A DNA stretch of 64,000 bases from OLB6 sp964467455 (GTDB lineage Bacteria > Bacteroidota > Ignavibacteria > Kapaibacteriales > Kapaibacteriaceae). Under the pieces are notes generated by a model. That model was not told where the DNA came from. It did no database searches and worked only from the letters and a program-made list of their open reading frames with translations. The translations under genes were made by a program, and so were the position numbers. The stretch is from contig CAYXQJ010000018.1 in NCBI GenBank assembly GCA_964467455.1, positions 3,568-67,567 on the forward strand. Reading direction: 5' to 3'. Shown in pieces: positions 25,557 through 35,134 of the stretch. Each line of letters opens with the position of its first letter. Position 1 is the first letter of the stretch.

Positions 25557-27101
25557 GTGGAAGACAAGGTACAACGACTGCGGGACCTAAAAGCACAGGC
25601 ACAATTGGGCGGTGGACAGGCGCGCATCGATGCACAACACGCCAAAGGCAAGTTGACGGCACGCGAGCGGCTGACGGTCTTGCTCGATGAAGGATCGTTC
25701 CGTGAGTTCGATATGTTGGCGCGACATCGCTCCACCAAGTTTGGTCTCGAGAAGGAACGTCCGCTCGGTGATGGCGTTGTGACCGGCGAAGGCACGATCA
25801 ACGGACGTGCGGTCTGCGTCTTCTCGCAAGACTTCACGGTCTTCGGTGGATCCCTCAGCGAGGTTCATGCGGAGAAGATCGTCAAGATCATGGATCATGC
25901 CATGAAGATCGGTGCACCGGTGATCGGCCTCAATGATTCCGGCGGTGCCCGCATTCAAGAAGGTGTCGTCTCGTTAGGGGGCTATGCAGACATCTTCTTA
26001 CGCAATACGCTGGCAAGTGGTGTGATCCCGCAGATCAGCGTGGTGTTGGGTCCGTGTGCCGGCGGTGCTGTGTATTCACCGGCGCTGACGGACTTCGTCT
26101 ACATGGTGCAGGGAACATCATACATGTTTGTGACGGGTCCGGAAGTGGTCAAGACCGTTACACATGAAGAAGTGACGTTCGATGAACTCGGTGGTGCCGA
26201 CACACATGCCGAGAAGAGTGGAGTGGCACACTTTGCTTTGGACAACGAAGTGGAGTGTTTGCTTGCCGTCCGTAAGATGATGAGCTTCCTACCGCTGAAC
26301 AATCGCGAGAAGCCGCCGATGCGTCCGACGAATGATCCGTTCGATCGGACGTGTGACAAGCTCAAGCACATCGTGCCGGCGAATCCGAATCATCCCTATG
26401 ACATCAAGGACGTGATCAAGGAAGTGGTCGACGAAGGCGACTTCCTGGAGGTCCACGCCGGCTTTGCCACGAACATCGTTGTGGGTTTTGCAACACTGGA
26501 CGGTATGCCGGTGGGCATCGTTGCCAACCAGCCGGCATCACTTGCCGGTGTGTTGGACATCGACAGTTCGACGAAGGGTGCCCGTTTTGTGCGCTTCTGT
26601 GATGCTTTCAACATTCCTCTCGTGGTCTTCGAAGACGTCCCCGGGTTCTTGCCCGGCACAGACCAGGAATGGCGCGGCATCATCCGTCACGGTGCCAAGT
26701 TGCTATATGCCTTCTGCGAAGCCACGGTGCCGAAGATGACCGTCATCACCCGCAAAGCCTACGGTGGAGCTTACGACGTGATGAACTCCAAGCACATCCG
26801 AGGCGACTACAACGTTGCCTGGCCATCAGCCGAGATCGCCGTCATGGGCGCCAAAGGAGCCGTAGAGATCCTCTACCGTAAAGAACTCAAGAGCGCCGAG
26901 AACAGCGAAGCCAAAGCCGCAGAGTTGATCGAGCGCTACAACGAAGAGTTCGCCAATCCCTACGAAGCCGCCGAACGCGGATACGTTGATGACGTGATCG
27001 AGCCGCAATACACCCGCCGCGAGTTGATCCGCGCACTGCGTTCACTCAAGAACAAGGTGGATACGAATCCGTGGAAGAAGCACGGGAATATCCCACTTTA
27101 G
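25557..27101 (+). CDS. Acyl-CoA carboxylase, carboxyltransferase beta subunit (propionyl-CoA type)
   Basis: 514 residues, the usual PccB/MmdA length. The subunit transfers carboxyl from biotin to propionyl-CoA or a similar acyl-CoA. Two crotonase-like halves are visible: LNDSGGARIQEGV with a later GPCAGGAVYSPALTDF, and in the second half VFEDVPGFLPGTDQEWRG and the KAYGGAYDVMNS segment. The start is GTG with AAGGAGAG 5 bases upstream. No biotin carboxylase or biotin-carrier gene is nearby, so partners must be elsewhere; a decarboxylase subunit is an alternative. Confidence 0.92.
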   Translation: MEDKVQRLRDLKAQAQLGGGQARIDAQHAKGKLTARERLTVLLDEGSFREFDMLARHRSTKFGLEKERPLGDGVVTGEGTINGRAVCVFSQDFTVFGGSLSEVHAEKIVKIMDHAMKIGAPVIGLNDSGGARIQEGVVSLGGYADIFLRNTLASGVIPQISVVLGPCAGGAVYSPALTDFVYMVQGTSYMFVTGPEVVKTVTHEEVTFDELGGADTHAEKSGVAHFALDNEVECLLAVRKMMSFLPLNNREKPPMRPTNDPFDRTCDKLKHIVPANPNHPYDIKDVIKEVVDEGDFLEVHAGFATNIVVGFATLDGMPVGIVANQPASLAGVLDIDSSTKGARFVRFCDAFNIPLVVFEDVPGFLPGTDQEWRGIIRHGAKLLYAFCEATVPKMTVITRKAYGGAYDVMNSKHIRGDYNVAWPSAEIAVMGAKGAVEILYRKELKSAENSEAKAAELIERYNEEFANPYEAAERGYVDDVIEPQYTRRELIRALRSLKNKVDTNPWKKHGNIPL

Positions 27102-27108
27102 TAGCGAG

Positions 27109-27687
27109 TTACGAGCCTAGAACCACCACACACTGATGGTCATACTGCGGATGACTGTCGATGGCGATACCGATGTGGGTGAGTGTGGTGGAGAGCATCG
27201 TCTTGCGATGTCCGCGGTCCGGTGTGTTCTCGTCGACCAAGAATGCCGCGAGCATGAGTGCTGCGGTCTTGTTGCCGTAGGTGATACATTCCGACACCGA
27301 GGTGAACGTTCCGTAGCGCTTCACACGGTCCATCGGATTTGATCCGTCGCTGCCGATATGGCCCATCACGCCCATGTTGCGTCCGTCCGTGGCGTGGTCG
27401 ATCGCGGCCTTTGTCAGTACGGTATCAAGTTGGAAGGGGGCGAGCGGTTTCTGTTTCTTCAGAATGCTCTTGATCTCGTCACACGCTTTTTTCAGCCCCT
27501 TCTTATCCTTCACAAACGACTGCCATTGGTGATGATACGCGTCGACCATCGGAATGAACGACTTCGGATCGGTGCGCATGGCGTTGATCGCGAGGAGTAG
27601 TTGTTGGTTGGCGTTTGGTGGTTCGTGGTTGGTGCTTGGTGGTTGATAGAGCACCAGAAGTATTGGCAGTACGAGAAGTCGAAGCAT
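27109..27687 (-). CDS. CAP/SCP-domain secreted protein
   Basis: 192 residues. A signal peptide is followed at about residue 15 by PPSTNHEPPNANQ, which is encoded by a family-B heptamer array, then a CAP domain. The domain shows MGHIGSDGSNPMDRVKRYG (His-containing first CAP motif) and DRGHRKTML. Function in bacteria is not established. The start is 6 bases after TAGGTTCG, close to the TAnnTTTG element. The gene converges on the acyl-CoA carboxylase gene with a 7-base gap. Confidence 0.85.
   Translation of the reverse strand: MLRLLVLPILLVLYQPPSTNHEPPNANQQLLLAINAMRTDPKSFIPMVDAYHHQWQSFVKDKKGLKKACDEIKSILKKQKPLAPFQLDTVLTKAAIDHATDGRNMGVMGHIGSDGSNPMDRVKRYGTFTSVSECITYGNKTAALMLAAFLVDENTPDRGHRKTMLSTTLTHIGIAIDSHPQYDHQCVVVLGS
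27607..27641. repeat. GTTNGTG heptamer array (family B), five units, inside the CAP gene
   Basis: Degenerate heptamers GTTGGCG, TTTGGTG, GTTCGTG, GTTGGTG and CTTGGTG. On the minus strand they are the complement of the ACCACNA units at 9471 and are read in frame as a Pro/Asn/Thr-rich linker after the signal peptide. Confidence 0.85.
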
Positions 27688-27698
27688 ATTGTGCGAAC

Positions 27699-28160
27699 CT
27701 ATTCGGCGAAGATGCGTTCACAGAGCGAGGTTAACATTTGTGCCTCAGCTGGTGTCATGACCTTCGACAATGCTTCATTGGAACGTTTGACGTGATCTTC
27801 CATCGAGCGCAGAAGATCGAGACCTTTGTCGGTAATGTAGGTCAGCGACAGTCGCCCGTCTTCGGTGCTGCGTCCACGACGTACAAGTCCTGACTTCTCG
27901 AGTCGGTCGATCAACCGTGTTACATCCGGCGCTACCTGCAGCATACGGTCAATGATGTCGCACCGCGCATGTCCTTCCGGATACACGCCGCGCAGGATCC
28001 GCAGCACATTGTACTGCGCCCCGGTGATCCCGGAAGACTCACAGATCTCATCAAACTGACGCTTGATGTGATCGGCCGCTACCATCAGCGCCAAATACGC
28101 CTCTTGGTGCGGCGAGCTGAACGTGCTCTGCTTGATTCGTTGTTGTAGGATCTCGCCCAT
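27699..28160 (-). CDS. MarR-family transcriptional regulator
   Basis: 153 residues with a winged helix. ITGAQYNVLRIL, the recognition helix region VAPDVTRLIDRLEKSGLV and the wing RGRSTEDGRLSLTYIT are typical of MarR. Ligand and targets are unknown. TATGTTG ends 4 nt before the ATG, so a leaderless message is possible, and the regulator may bind this region itself. The last residues end 11 bases before the CAP gene, which may be co-transcribed. Confidence 0.9.
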   Translation of the reverse strand: MGEILQQRIKQSTFSSPHQEAYLALMVAADHIKRQFDEICESSGITGAQYNVLRILRGVYPEGHARCDIIDRMLQVAPDVTRLIDRLEKSGLVRRGRSTEDGRLSLTYITDKGLDLLRSMEDHVKRSNEALSKVMTPAEAQMLTSLCERIFAE

Positions 28161-28204
28161 CCCTCAACATACAAAAGTTCTGTGTTTCCACACATATTCT
28201 AATT

Positions 28205-28268
28205 CTAGCCCTCTAGCCCTCTAGCCCTCTAGCTATCTAGCTGACTAGCCGACTAGCTGACTAGCCGA
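28205..28268. repeat. CTAGCYNN octamer array (family C), eight units
   Basis: Eight octamers of the same kind as at 5442. The last unit carries the TAG stop of prfA (28261-28263). Confidence 0.9.
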
Positions 28269-29310
28269 CTATCCGCAAAGCGGCAATGATCTCATCCAAC
28301 TCCCCATCCACCACCTGTTCCAGGGGGTGGTTCTTGTTGTCGCCCACCAGACGGTGGTCGGTAACGCGGTTCTGGGGGTAGTTATAGGTGCGGATCTTTT
28401 CAGATCGGTCTCCGGAGCCGACCATGTCTTTACGGGAACCGGCGATCTCTGACTGTTGGCGGGCCAATTCCAGCTCGTAGAGGCGGGCGCGGAGGACCTT
28501 CATGGCCTTGTCTTTGTTCTTGAGCTGGGAGCGCTCGTCCTGACATTGGACGACAATGCCGGTGGGGTTGTGAACGATACGGACGGCCGTTTCGACCTTG
28601 TTGACGTTCTGGCCGCCCTTGCCCCCTGACCGAAAGATGTCGATGCGAAGGTCGGAATCATTGATCTGGACGTCCACCTCTTCGGCTTCGGGCAGGACGG
28701 CCACGGTTGCAGCAGACGTGTGGATGCGGCCTTGGGCTTCGGTGGCGGGGACACGTTGCACTCGATGGACGCCGGATTCGTTCTTGAGGCACCCAAACGC
28801 ATCTTCTCCGGAGACGGAGAAGATGATCTCCTTAAATCCGCCGTGTTCACCTTCCTGAAAGTCAATGGTCTCGATCGTCCACCCCTTCCGCTCGCAGTAC
28901 CGTTGATACATTCGGTACAGGTCACCCGCGAAGATGGCTGCCTCGTCGCCACCCGTGCCGGCACGGATCTCGACGATGCAGTCTTTCATGTCGTTGGGGT
29001 CGCGCGGAACAAGCAAGACCTGCAGGTGGGCTTCGAGGGCTTCGAGGCGTTCACGCAGTTCGCGGTTATCGGCATAGGCCATGTCGCGCAACTCCGGATC
29101 GGTCAAAGGATCGTCGATCAAGGCCGTATTCTCTTCGATCTGACGGCTGGCGGACAGATAGTCGTGAGCCGCTTCAACCACCGGCTGAAGGCTTTTGTAT
29201 TGTCGGGAGGTGTCGCGGAGCTTGCGGGCATCGTTGACCACCGAAGGGTCGTTCAGCGCCTGTTCAAGGGCAGCGAACTCGTCGAGAAGGGCGAGGAGGC
29301 GGTCGTTCAC
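28261..29310 (-). CDS. prfA: Peptide chain release factor 1
   Basis: 349 residues. RF1 recognises UAA and UAG and releases the peptide. The stop-codon motif PAT is at about 191 (RVPATEAQGR) and the catalytic GGQ at about 236 (GGKGGQNVNK), followed by RSEKIRTYNYPQNRVTDHR typical of RF1. The start is a GTG 4 nt after TAATTTTG, with no Shine-Dalgarno sequence. The last codons and the TAG stop lie in the octamer array. A release factor that reads UAG fits a genome whose repeats often supply TAG stops. Confidence 0.96.
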   Translation of the reverse strand: MNDRLLALLDEFAALEQALNDPSVVNDARKLRDTSRQYKSLQPVVEAAHDYLSASRQIEENTALIDDPLTDPELRDMAYADNRELRERLEALEAHLQVLLVPRDPNDMKDCIVEIRAGTGGDEAAIFAGDLYRMYQRYCERKGWTIETIDFQEGEHGGFKEIIFSVSGEDAFGCLKNESGVHRVQRVPATEAQGRIHTSAATVAVLPEAEEVDVQINDSDLRIDIFRSGGKGGQNVNKVETAVRIVHNPTGIVVQCQDERSQLKNKDKAMKVLRARLYELELARQQSEIAGSRKDMVGSGDRSEKIRTYNYPQNRVTDHRLVGDNKNHPLEQVVDGELDEIIAALRIVG

Positions 29311-29314
29311 AACA

Positions 29315-29322
29315 CAAAATTA
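29315..29322 (-). promoter_or_regulatory. TAnnTTTG -7 element of prfA
   Basis: TAATTTTG on the minus strand, 4 nt before the GTG start of prfA. Confidence 0.5.
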
Positions 29323-29333
29323 TCGCAACTTGC

Positions 29334-31307
29334 ATGATGATGGTGTTTCGCAGTTCATGGTTGGTGGTTCTGGCCCTGCTGTTGGCGTCGTGTGCGAGCG
29401 AAGACGACTCCATCGTCAATCCGCCGCCGGGTAATGCAAACGTGGGTGTGAGGTTCTTTAACCTCGTCCCGGACGGTCGCAACAGGTCGTTAAAGATGGA
29501 GCTCGACTATGGCACGGCAACGGTCGTGCCGGGTGCCTTCAGTGCCACGGTCAATGCGCCGGGCGACTCGAGTTACCTCGAGGTGATCGCCGACGGCGCG
29601 AGCGAATTCAAGACGCCGATCCGCGTGCGTTTTACGCGTCAAAGCGTCTATGATGTGATCGCCATGCCGCAGATCGGCGCGCCCACGGCGTTCGATACGA
29701 TCATGGTGTCTAACGCCAACCGATCGCATACCACGCAACCCGTAGCGCAGGTGCGAGCCATCAACGCCGTTCCCGACACTTCGTTCACGCTTGATGTCCG
29801 CTCCGGCTGCCCGAACGGCAGTGCGATCACGGCAACGCCTGTGCGTTTCGGAAACACATCGCTGTACAAAGAACTGCCTCCCGGCTTCAATGTTGTCTCC
29901 GTCCAACAGGTCTCGCCGACGGGTACCACCATCGTTGGTACCTATGAGTGTACGCTGAAAGAATTCACACCGTACAGCATCCTGTATTACCTCGACCCGA
30001 CAACGTTGAAGCCGACGTTGATGCTGTTCGAAGAGTCCGACCTCACAACCGGCGCAGAGCGGCCCATCATCCCCGTGATCGCCCGTGATGCCGATCTGCG
30101 GGTCTTCAATGTGAGCTCGTCGAACGTCGACGTCAAGGTGCGCAAGACCGATCAACAACTTGCTTCGTCGCTTCCGCCACAACAACTCAACGGCTACGTC
30201 TCTGTGCCCACCTGCGAACAGCAGGAGCCCGATGTGTTTCTGGCTTCATTCAGTGATGGGACAACGGCAACTGATAGCATAGCATTGACCGTTCGCGGAC
30301 GGTATACCATCGTTGCCTCCGATACCGGCGGCATCGGCGCCATGGTGATCGTACCGCCGGCCGATGTTGTCTATGGCAGCACGGGCCAAGCGATCGTCCG
30401 TGTGGTCCACGCCGCCGACCGTCCGGGTGGTGTCGCCGTCGCCGTTGGAGCCCGCACCAGCACGACCAGCACCAACGGTTATTCGGCCGGTACTACCTTG
30501 ACGCAGGACATACGTTTCGGCCAGATCTCCGAGGCCATTGCCATCTCTCCCGGCGTGATGCCGATCACCGTCACCACGTCCGCTGCACCGACATCGGTCA
30601 TCAACATTCGCACGTCGAACCTTGTTGCGGACCGACGCTACATTCTCGTGTTGGCCACCGGCAGTAACGGGTCGATGCAAACCTTCCTCTTCGACGAGAC
30701 CGATCAACCCGGCACGTTGCAGGAGATGGAGAATGCCGCGCTGTTGCGCTTCGTCAACGGTACGCCAACAAACGGTTCAGCAACCACCACCATCGGCAAC
30801 GTCCTCAGCAACGGACGGGTCTTCTACCGCAATTCGTTGGCAACATCGGTACCGATCGGCTCCGTCAACGTGCAAGCCGCCGGCGCTTCCGTGTCCACCA
30901 CGACCGTGGAAGGGAAGCGGTCGCTCGAGATCTATACCGTACATCGCGGCTCAGAGACCATGATCGACATCGTCGCCGATCCACTGCTGCAACAAAGCGG
31001 GATCTCGGAACGACGGGTGATCAATGCCACCGCCGATGTGGACCAGGTCTCGATCTCTTACGCCGACAACTACGCAGCCGATCCCAACGTCCCTCACGTC
31101 GCTAAAAATGTCGCCTTCGGACAAGTCTCGCCCACGCATATCCTCGACCGCGACCAACGCGGCACGATGTATGTGTATGATTCATCGTCTCTCAAAGAGC
31201 TCTATACCCTGCCGATCGACATCGGCCCCCTCGGCAACAGCTATTCGCTGATCGTTGTCGGCAACGCCGAAACTGGCTACGAAGTCATCGTTCTGCAGGA
31301 GTTCTAA
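29334..31307 (+). CDS. DUF4397-domain lipoprotein
   Basis: 657 residues. The signal peptide ends in LLASC, a lipobox, so the protein is lipidated. Repeated DUF4397-like units are visible, for example VRFFNLVPDGRN at about 42, VRAINAVPDTSFTLDV at about 138, LRVFNVSSSNVDVKV at about 258 and VRVVHAADRPGGVAVAVG at about 358. The function of this envelope family is unknown. Divergent from prfA with 23 bases between starts; no Shine-Dalgarno sequence. Confidence 0.88.
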   Translation: MMMVFRSSWLVVLALLLASCASEDDSIVNPPPGNANVGVRFFNLVPDGRNRSLKMELDYGTATVVPGAFSATVNAPGDSSYLEVIADGASEFKTPIRVRFTRQSVYDVIAMPQIGAPTAFDTIMVSNANRSHTTQPVAQVRAINAVPDTSFTLDVRSGCPNGSAITATPVRFGNTSLYKELPPGFNVVSVQQVSPTGTTIVGTYECTLKEFTPYSILYYLDPTTLKPTLMLFEESDLTTGAERPIIPVIARDADLRVFNVSSSNVDVKVRKTDQQLASSLPPQQLNGYVSVPTCEQQEPDVFLASFSDGTTATDSIALTVRGRYTIVASDTGGIGAMVIVPPADVVYGSTGQAIVRVVHAADRPGGVAVAVGARTSTTSTNGYSAGTTLTQDIRFGQISEAIAISPGVMPITVTTSAAPTSVINIRTSNLVADRRYILVLATGSNGSMQTFLFDETDQPGTLQEMENAALLRFVNGTPTNGSATTTIGNVLSNGRVFYRNSLATSVPIGSVNVQAAGASVSTTTVEGKRSLEIYTVHRGSETMIDIVADPLLQQSGISERRVINATADVDQVSISYADNYAADPNVPHVAKNVAFGQVSPTHILDRDQRGTMYVYDSSSLKELYTLPIDIGPLGNSYSLIVVGNAETGYEVIVLQEF

Positions 31308-31337
31308 CGTCTTGTGCCGTAAATTGGCAGTCCAGAC

Positions 31338-32081
31338 ATGCACCACCTGATCGTTTTTCTTCTTTTCCTCGCCACCTTCACATCCAGTGCACAGGATGTG
31401 ATCATGGTCCCGCCACTGACACAAGGTGATCGCGGTGCCGTGGTCCGCATTCCCGTCACCGGCACCATCTCCGCAACAGGTACCTCCCAAGTCTCCCTCT
31501 CCTATCCTGCCGACGTGATCCGCGTTCGTTCGATCGAAGGGGGCGAGCAGTACGCCTATCGTTGCGAGAACATGCTCATCTACGGCACGTCAATCGAAGA
31601 GCCGGCCGTCGGACGTCTGACGTTTCAGTGTGATGATGTGGTAGCCACTTCCAACGGTGCTTTGTTCGACGTTGTTGTCGAGGTGCTCCAAGGTCCCGGT
31701 ACAGTTGGCTCACTCCAAGCAACAGGTTTAGTGCTCAACGGGACGACCGTTGACGCACCAACCTTGATCAGTGGCTTGATCGAAGCACTGGGTGCTCCGT
31801 ACAACTTCGAGATCAACGAAGGATTCGTTGGCAACTATCCGAATCCGTTCGCAGCCACGTCATCCTTCGTGTTTCAGTTAGAAAAGGCCGGTACGGTCCG
31901 CTTTACAGTGCTGAACCCTCAAGGACGTGTTGTGCTTGATGTTGGCAGCATGGAAGCCACGGCCGGAGAGAACAGCTACAACCTTCAGACCGAGGGTTGG
32001 GAGCTGGCACAGGGTACCTATCTGATGCAGATGGTGACCGATCGCGGCGCATATCTCCACCCATTTGTGGTGGTGAAATGA
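31338..32081 (+). CDS. Secreted cohesin-like protein with T9SS sorting domain
   Basis: 247 residues: a signal peptide (to about 18), a beta-sandwich region (about 20-145) reminiscent of cohesin-like domains (VRIPVTGTISATG... SLSYPADVIRV), and a type A sorting domain from GNYPNPFAATSSFVF (about 160) to the end. First gene of a seven-gene rightward operon; its stop overlaps the next start by ATGA. TAAATTGG, a near match to the -7 element, lies 10 bases upstream. Confidence 0.8.
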   Translation: MHHLIVFLLFLATFTSSAQDVIMVPPLTQGDRGAVVRIPVTGTISATGTSQVSLSYPADVIRVRSIEGGEQYAYRCENMLIYGTSIEEPAVGRLTFQCDDVVATSNGALFDVVVEVLQGPGTVGSLQATGLVLNGTTVDAPTLISGLIEALGAPYNFEINEGFVGNYPNPFAATSSFVFQLEKAGTVRFTVLNPQGRVVLDVGSMEATAGENSYNLQTEGWELAQGTYLMQMVTDRGAYLHPFVVVK

Positions 32082-34444
32082 TACGTCCATTGTTGGTCAT
32101 CGTCCTCGTGGCAGCAGCCATGATGATGGGAACTGCTCCGCCCCTTACCGCGAGAGATCCGGAGTTCGTAACAAAGAACTCGGAAGGACGAGAGTTCTGG
32201 TTGTGCTTCATGAAGAACTTTCGTTCGAGTGAGGACCGTCAGAACAAACAAGCGGCGTTGAAGCTGCAGCTGTTTCTCACGTCAAGCTACGATGCCAAGG
32301 TGCGCATCGAGATCGATGAGATCGGCTATGACAACACGATCGAAGTCAAGGCCAATACGGTCGTCAACGTACAGATCCCGTCGAAGGCCCAACTGCGTGC
32401 CGTAGAGACAGCAGAACGGTTGGCCGTCCACATCACGGCCGATACGGCGATCTCGGTGTATGGCTTGAACAGCAGGTTTCAAACGACCGATACGTTCATG
32501 GGACTTCCCGTGTCCGTGATCGGTACGTCGTACCGTGCTGTGGGCTACACCAAGCTTGCAAGCGACCTGTTGAGTGCGATCTCGATCGTTGCAACGGAAG
32601 ATGATACCGATGTGGAGATCACGCCAACGGCGAACACATCAACGGGACGTCCGGCCGGAAAGATGTTCAAGGTTCGCCTTCGCAAGGGCGACGTTTACAC
32701 ACTCGGTGCGCGATGGGAATCGATCGGTCAGTGCGACCTTACCGGCACCTTGATCAACGCGAATAAGAAGATCGCCGTGTTCAGCGGACACAACTGCGCC
32801 TATGTGCCGCCGAAGGTAGATGCCTGTAATCACCTCGTCGAACAACTACCGCCGGTCACGGCTTGGGGCATGCACTACTATTTGGGCATGCTCAAGGAGC
32901 GCTCGCGCTTCACGTTTCGCGTGATCGCTGCGAACGACCAGACGCGTGTCTTCGAAGATTCGCGGTTGGTGGCTGTTCTTCGTGCCGGTGAGTTCTATGA
33001 GAATCTCAACGTTGATCGACACGTCCAGGTAACAGCCGACAAGCCGATCCTGGTGGCCCAATACGCTCAGGGTTTTAAGAACGGCGACAGTGTTGGCGAC
33101 CCGATGATGATCTTGGTGAGTCCGACGCAACAGTTCCTGAAGGAATACCGATTCGCTACTCCGATCAACGGTGAATGGCATCACTATATCAACGTTGTTG
33201 CGCCCACCTCATCGATCAACGAGATACGACTCAACGGAAGAAGAATTGACTCGACGTTGTTCGAGGTGCTCGGTGAAAGTCGATATTCGATCGCCCAAGT
33301 GCCCATTCCGTTCGGCACACACGTCATTCGTTCCGAAACACCGTTCGGCCTTTACAGCTACGGCTTCGGATATAAGGGTGATGCCTATGATGCTTATGGA
33401 AACATGGCAGGACAGTCGTTCTTTGAGTTGAGTACACTTGTCGACACGCTTGCACCGGAAGCTGACGGCCGCATGCAGCGTGATGACTATTACATCACCT
33501 TCCGCGATGACCGTGTGATGGACAAAGGTCTGCGGTCGATCGAAGTGCTTTCGTCGTATGCCCTCGAAGCATCGATCCCGAAGATCGAACAAGGTGCTCC
33601 ACAGGTCACGTTCCGTGTGAGACCAAGTACAAGCGGACAAGGTGGCCGCATCGTGTTCAAAGCAACGGATATGGCCGACAATGTGTCAGAGTTCACCGTC
33701 TGCTACGTCTTCGACAGTCGCAGCGAACGTTACGTCTTCGTGCTCAATGAAGGCAAACATGTTGAATGTGCGACGGAAGAAACGTGGATCGTTGGTGCCT
33801 ATGCCACCTTTGCGCACGACTTGCACGAAGCCACGTTCCTCACCAGCGGCGGAGTGTCAGCACAAGGTACGTTCCAGGACGGAGGACAAGGACTCGGCAT
33901 CGGTGGTGGTGTGTTGGTCGGACGTCGCATTCTACCGGACGTCATCGTCAACGGTCGTCTCTCGATGTATTCGTATGGCGGTCAACTATTTGCACCCGAT
34001 TCCACATCGCGCACGATCTTCGATACGGCCTCGAATCAGTTCATTCCATATCAAGAGGCCACCACGCTTGAACTCAGCACCACGTATCTCCGCATTGGCG
34101 GTACCGTGCAGTGGTTCGCGCAGCGGTACTTCTACCTCACAGCCGGACTCGACCTGACGCTGCCGATGGGCAACACGGTCGATCTCCAGCGCATCGTCTA
34201 CCGTCCAACCTACGGCGACACACCCGACGGTGCTTCGTCGTCGCCGATATCTACCGAGATCTCATCGTTGAATTCTATCGGCGTGGATGCACTCGTTGGA
34301 CTGGGCCTTTCCTATCCTGTCTCGTTTCACGCATCGGTCTTCTTCGAAGGACTGTATCGATTGCGGTTGAACAGTCTCGTCTCCGATGCCGATTGGAAGA
34401 CCCGTTCGCTTGGTGTGAACGTTGGTCTGTTATGGAGACTGTAG
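32078..34444 (+). CDS. IgGFc-binding N-terminal domain protein with C-terminal barrel-like region
   Basis: 788 residues. After a signal peptide (to about 25) comes an IgGFc-binding-protein N-terminal domain (about 30-420), with EGREFWLCFM, VYGLNSRFQTTD and VEITPTANTSTG. An Ig-like region follows, and the last 190 residues (from about 600) look like an outer-membrane or transmembrane barrel with a terminal aromatic/Leu (LLWRL). Most family members end in a T9SS tail instead; this one may be anchored as a barrel. The ATG at 32078 gives an ATGA overlap and a proper signal peptide. It is a paralogue of the N-terminal half of the protein at 45971. Confidence 0.8.
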   Translation: MIRPLLVIVLVAAAMMMGTAPPLTARDPEFVTKNSEGREFWLCFMKNFRSSEDRQNKQAALKLQLFLTSSYDAKVRIEIDEIGYDNTIEVKANTVVNVQIPSKAQLRAVETAERLAVHITADTAISVYGLNSRFQTTDTFMGLPVSVIGTSYRAVGYTKLASDLLSAISIVATEDDTDVEITPTANTSTGRPAGKMFKVRLRKGDVYTLGARWESIGQCDLTGTLINANKKIAVFSGHNCAYVPPKVDACNHLVEQLPPVTAWGMHYYLGMLKERSRFTFRVIAANDQTRVFEDSRLVAVLRAGEFYENLNVDRHVQVTADKPILVAQYAQGFKNGDSVGDPMMILVSPTQQFLKEYRFATPINGEWHHYINVVAPTSSINEIRLNGRRIDSTLFEVLGESRYSIAQVPIPFGTHVIRSETPFGLYSYGFGYKGDAYDAYGNMAGQSFFELSTLVDTLAPEADGRMQRDDYYITFRDDRVMDKGLRSIEVLSSYALEASIPKIEQGAPQVTFRVRPSTSGQGGRIVFKATDMADNVSEFTVCYVFDSRSERYVFVLNEGKHVECATEETWIVGAYATFAHDLHEATFLTSGGVSAQGTFQDGGQGLGIGGGVLVGRRILPDVIVNGRLSMYSYGGQLFAPDSTSRTIFDTASNQFIPYQEATTLELSTTYLRIGGTVQWFAQRYFYLTAGLDLTLPMGNTVDLQRIVYRPTYGDTPDGASSSPISTEISSLNSIGVDALVGLGLSYPVSFHASVFFEGLYRLRLNSLVSDADWKTRSLGVNVGLLWRL

Positions 34445-34453
34445 GGGGCCGGC

Positions 34454-35134
34454 GTGTCCTTCATCCACCAGTTCCGGATGATCTCGGCCGTCATAGCAAA
34501 AGACGTTCGCAGCGAAGTGCGTACGCGATACGGCATCACCTCTCTCGGACTCTTCGTTGTCACTGCCGTGACACTTGTCGTGTTTGCCGTCGCCGAAGAA
34601 CCACTCTCGCGTCCACTCACAGCCGGCATTCTCTGGGTGATCATGTTCTATTCGGCGATGACCGGACTCGGACGCGGCTTCATCAGTGAAGAAGAACGAG
34701 GCACAGCGCTCTTCTTGCGTCTGCACAGCCCCCTAACCTTATTGTTTGTTGGCAAGCTGACGGTGAACGTGTTGCTTGCCGTGATGACGTCGACGGCAGC
34801 ACTGCTGTTGATGATGATCTTCTTTGGCTCGATGGTTGTTGGTTCGTGGTCGGTGGTCTATGCTACGGTCTTGTTGGGTAGTATCGGCATGGCTTCCGTC
34901 ATGTCGATCGTCTCGGCCATCGTTGCCAAGGCCGGCACGCGCAATCCCATCTTGCCGGTGTTGTCGTTCCCAATGTTGGTGCCGTTGGTGATGAACGGTG
35001 TGAATGCCATGACACTTGGTCTGGCCGGTTTCTCGATGCAAGAAGCATCGGGCGATCTCTGGTTGATGTTCGCCTATACCGGAATGGTGATCGTTGTCTC
35101 TGTTCTCGTCTTTCCCGTGGTGTGGGACGAATGA
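34454..35134 (+). CDS. ccmB: CcmB-like heme exporter permease
   Basis: 226 residues with six membrane helices. CcmB is the permease of the CcmABCD complex used in cytochrome c maturation. The family start VIAKDVRSEVRTRYGITSLGL (shortened here) and FISEEERGTALFLRL are clear. The start is GTG. Neither ccmA nor ccmC is next to it; instead it sits among envelope genes, overlapping a lipoprotein phosphatase gene by 4 bases. FCB genomes often scatter ccm genes, so normal function is plausible. Confidence 0.85.
   Translation: MSFIHQFRMISAVIAKDVRSEVRTRYGITSLGLFVVTAVTLVVFAVAEEPLSRPLTAGILWVIMFYSAMTGLGRGFISEEERGTALFLRLHSPLTLLFVGKLTVNVLLAVMTSTAALLLMMIFFGSMVVGSWSVVYATVLLGSIGMASVMSIVSAIVAKAGTRNPILPVLSFPMLVPLVMNGVNAMTLGLAGFSMQEASGDLWLMFAYTGMVIVVSVLVFPVVWDE

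Noticed and set aside
28261..29310. Release factor 2 rather than RF1
   Set aside because: The PAT tripeptide (VPATEAQGR) is the RF1 codon-recognition motif; RF2 would have SPF, and there is no programmed frameshift.
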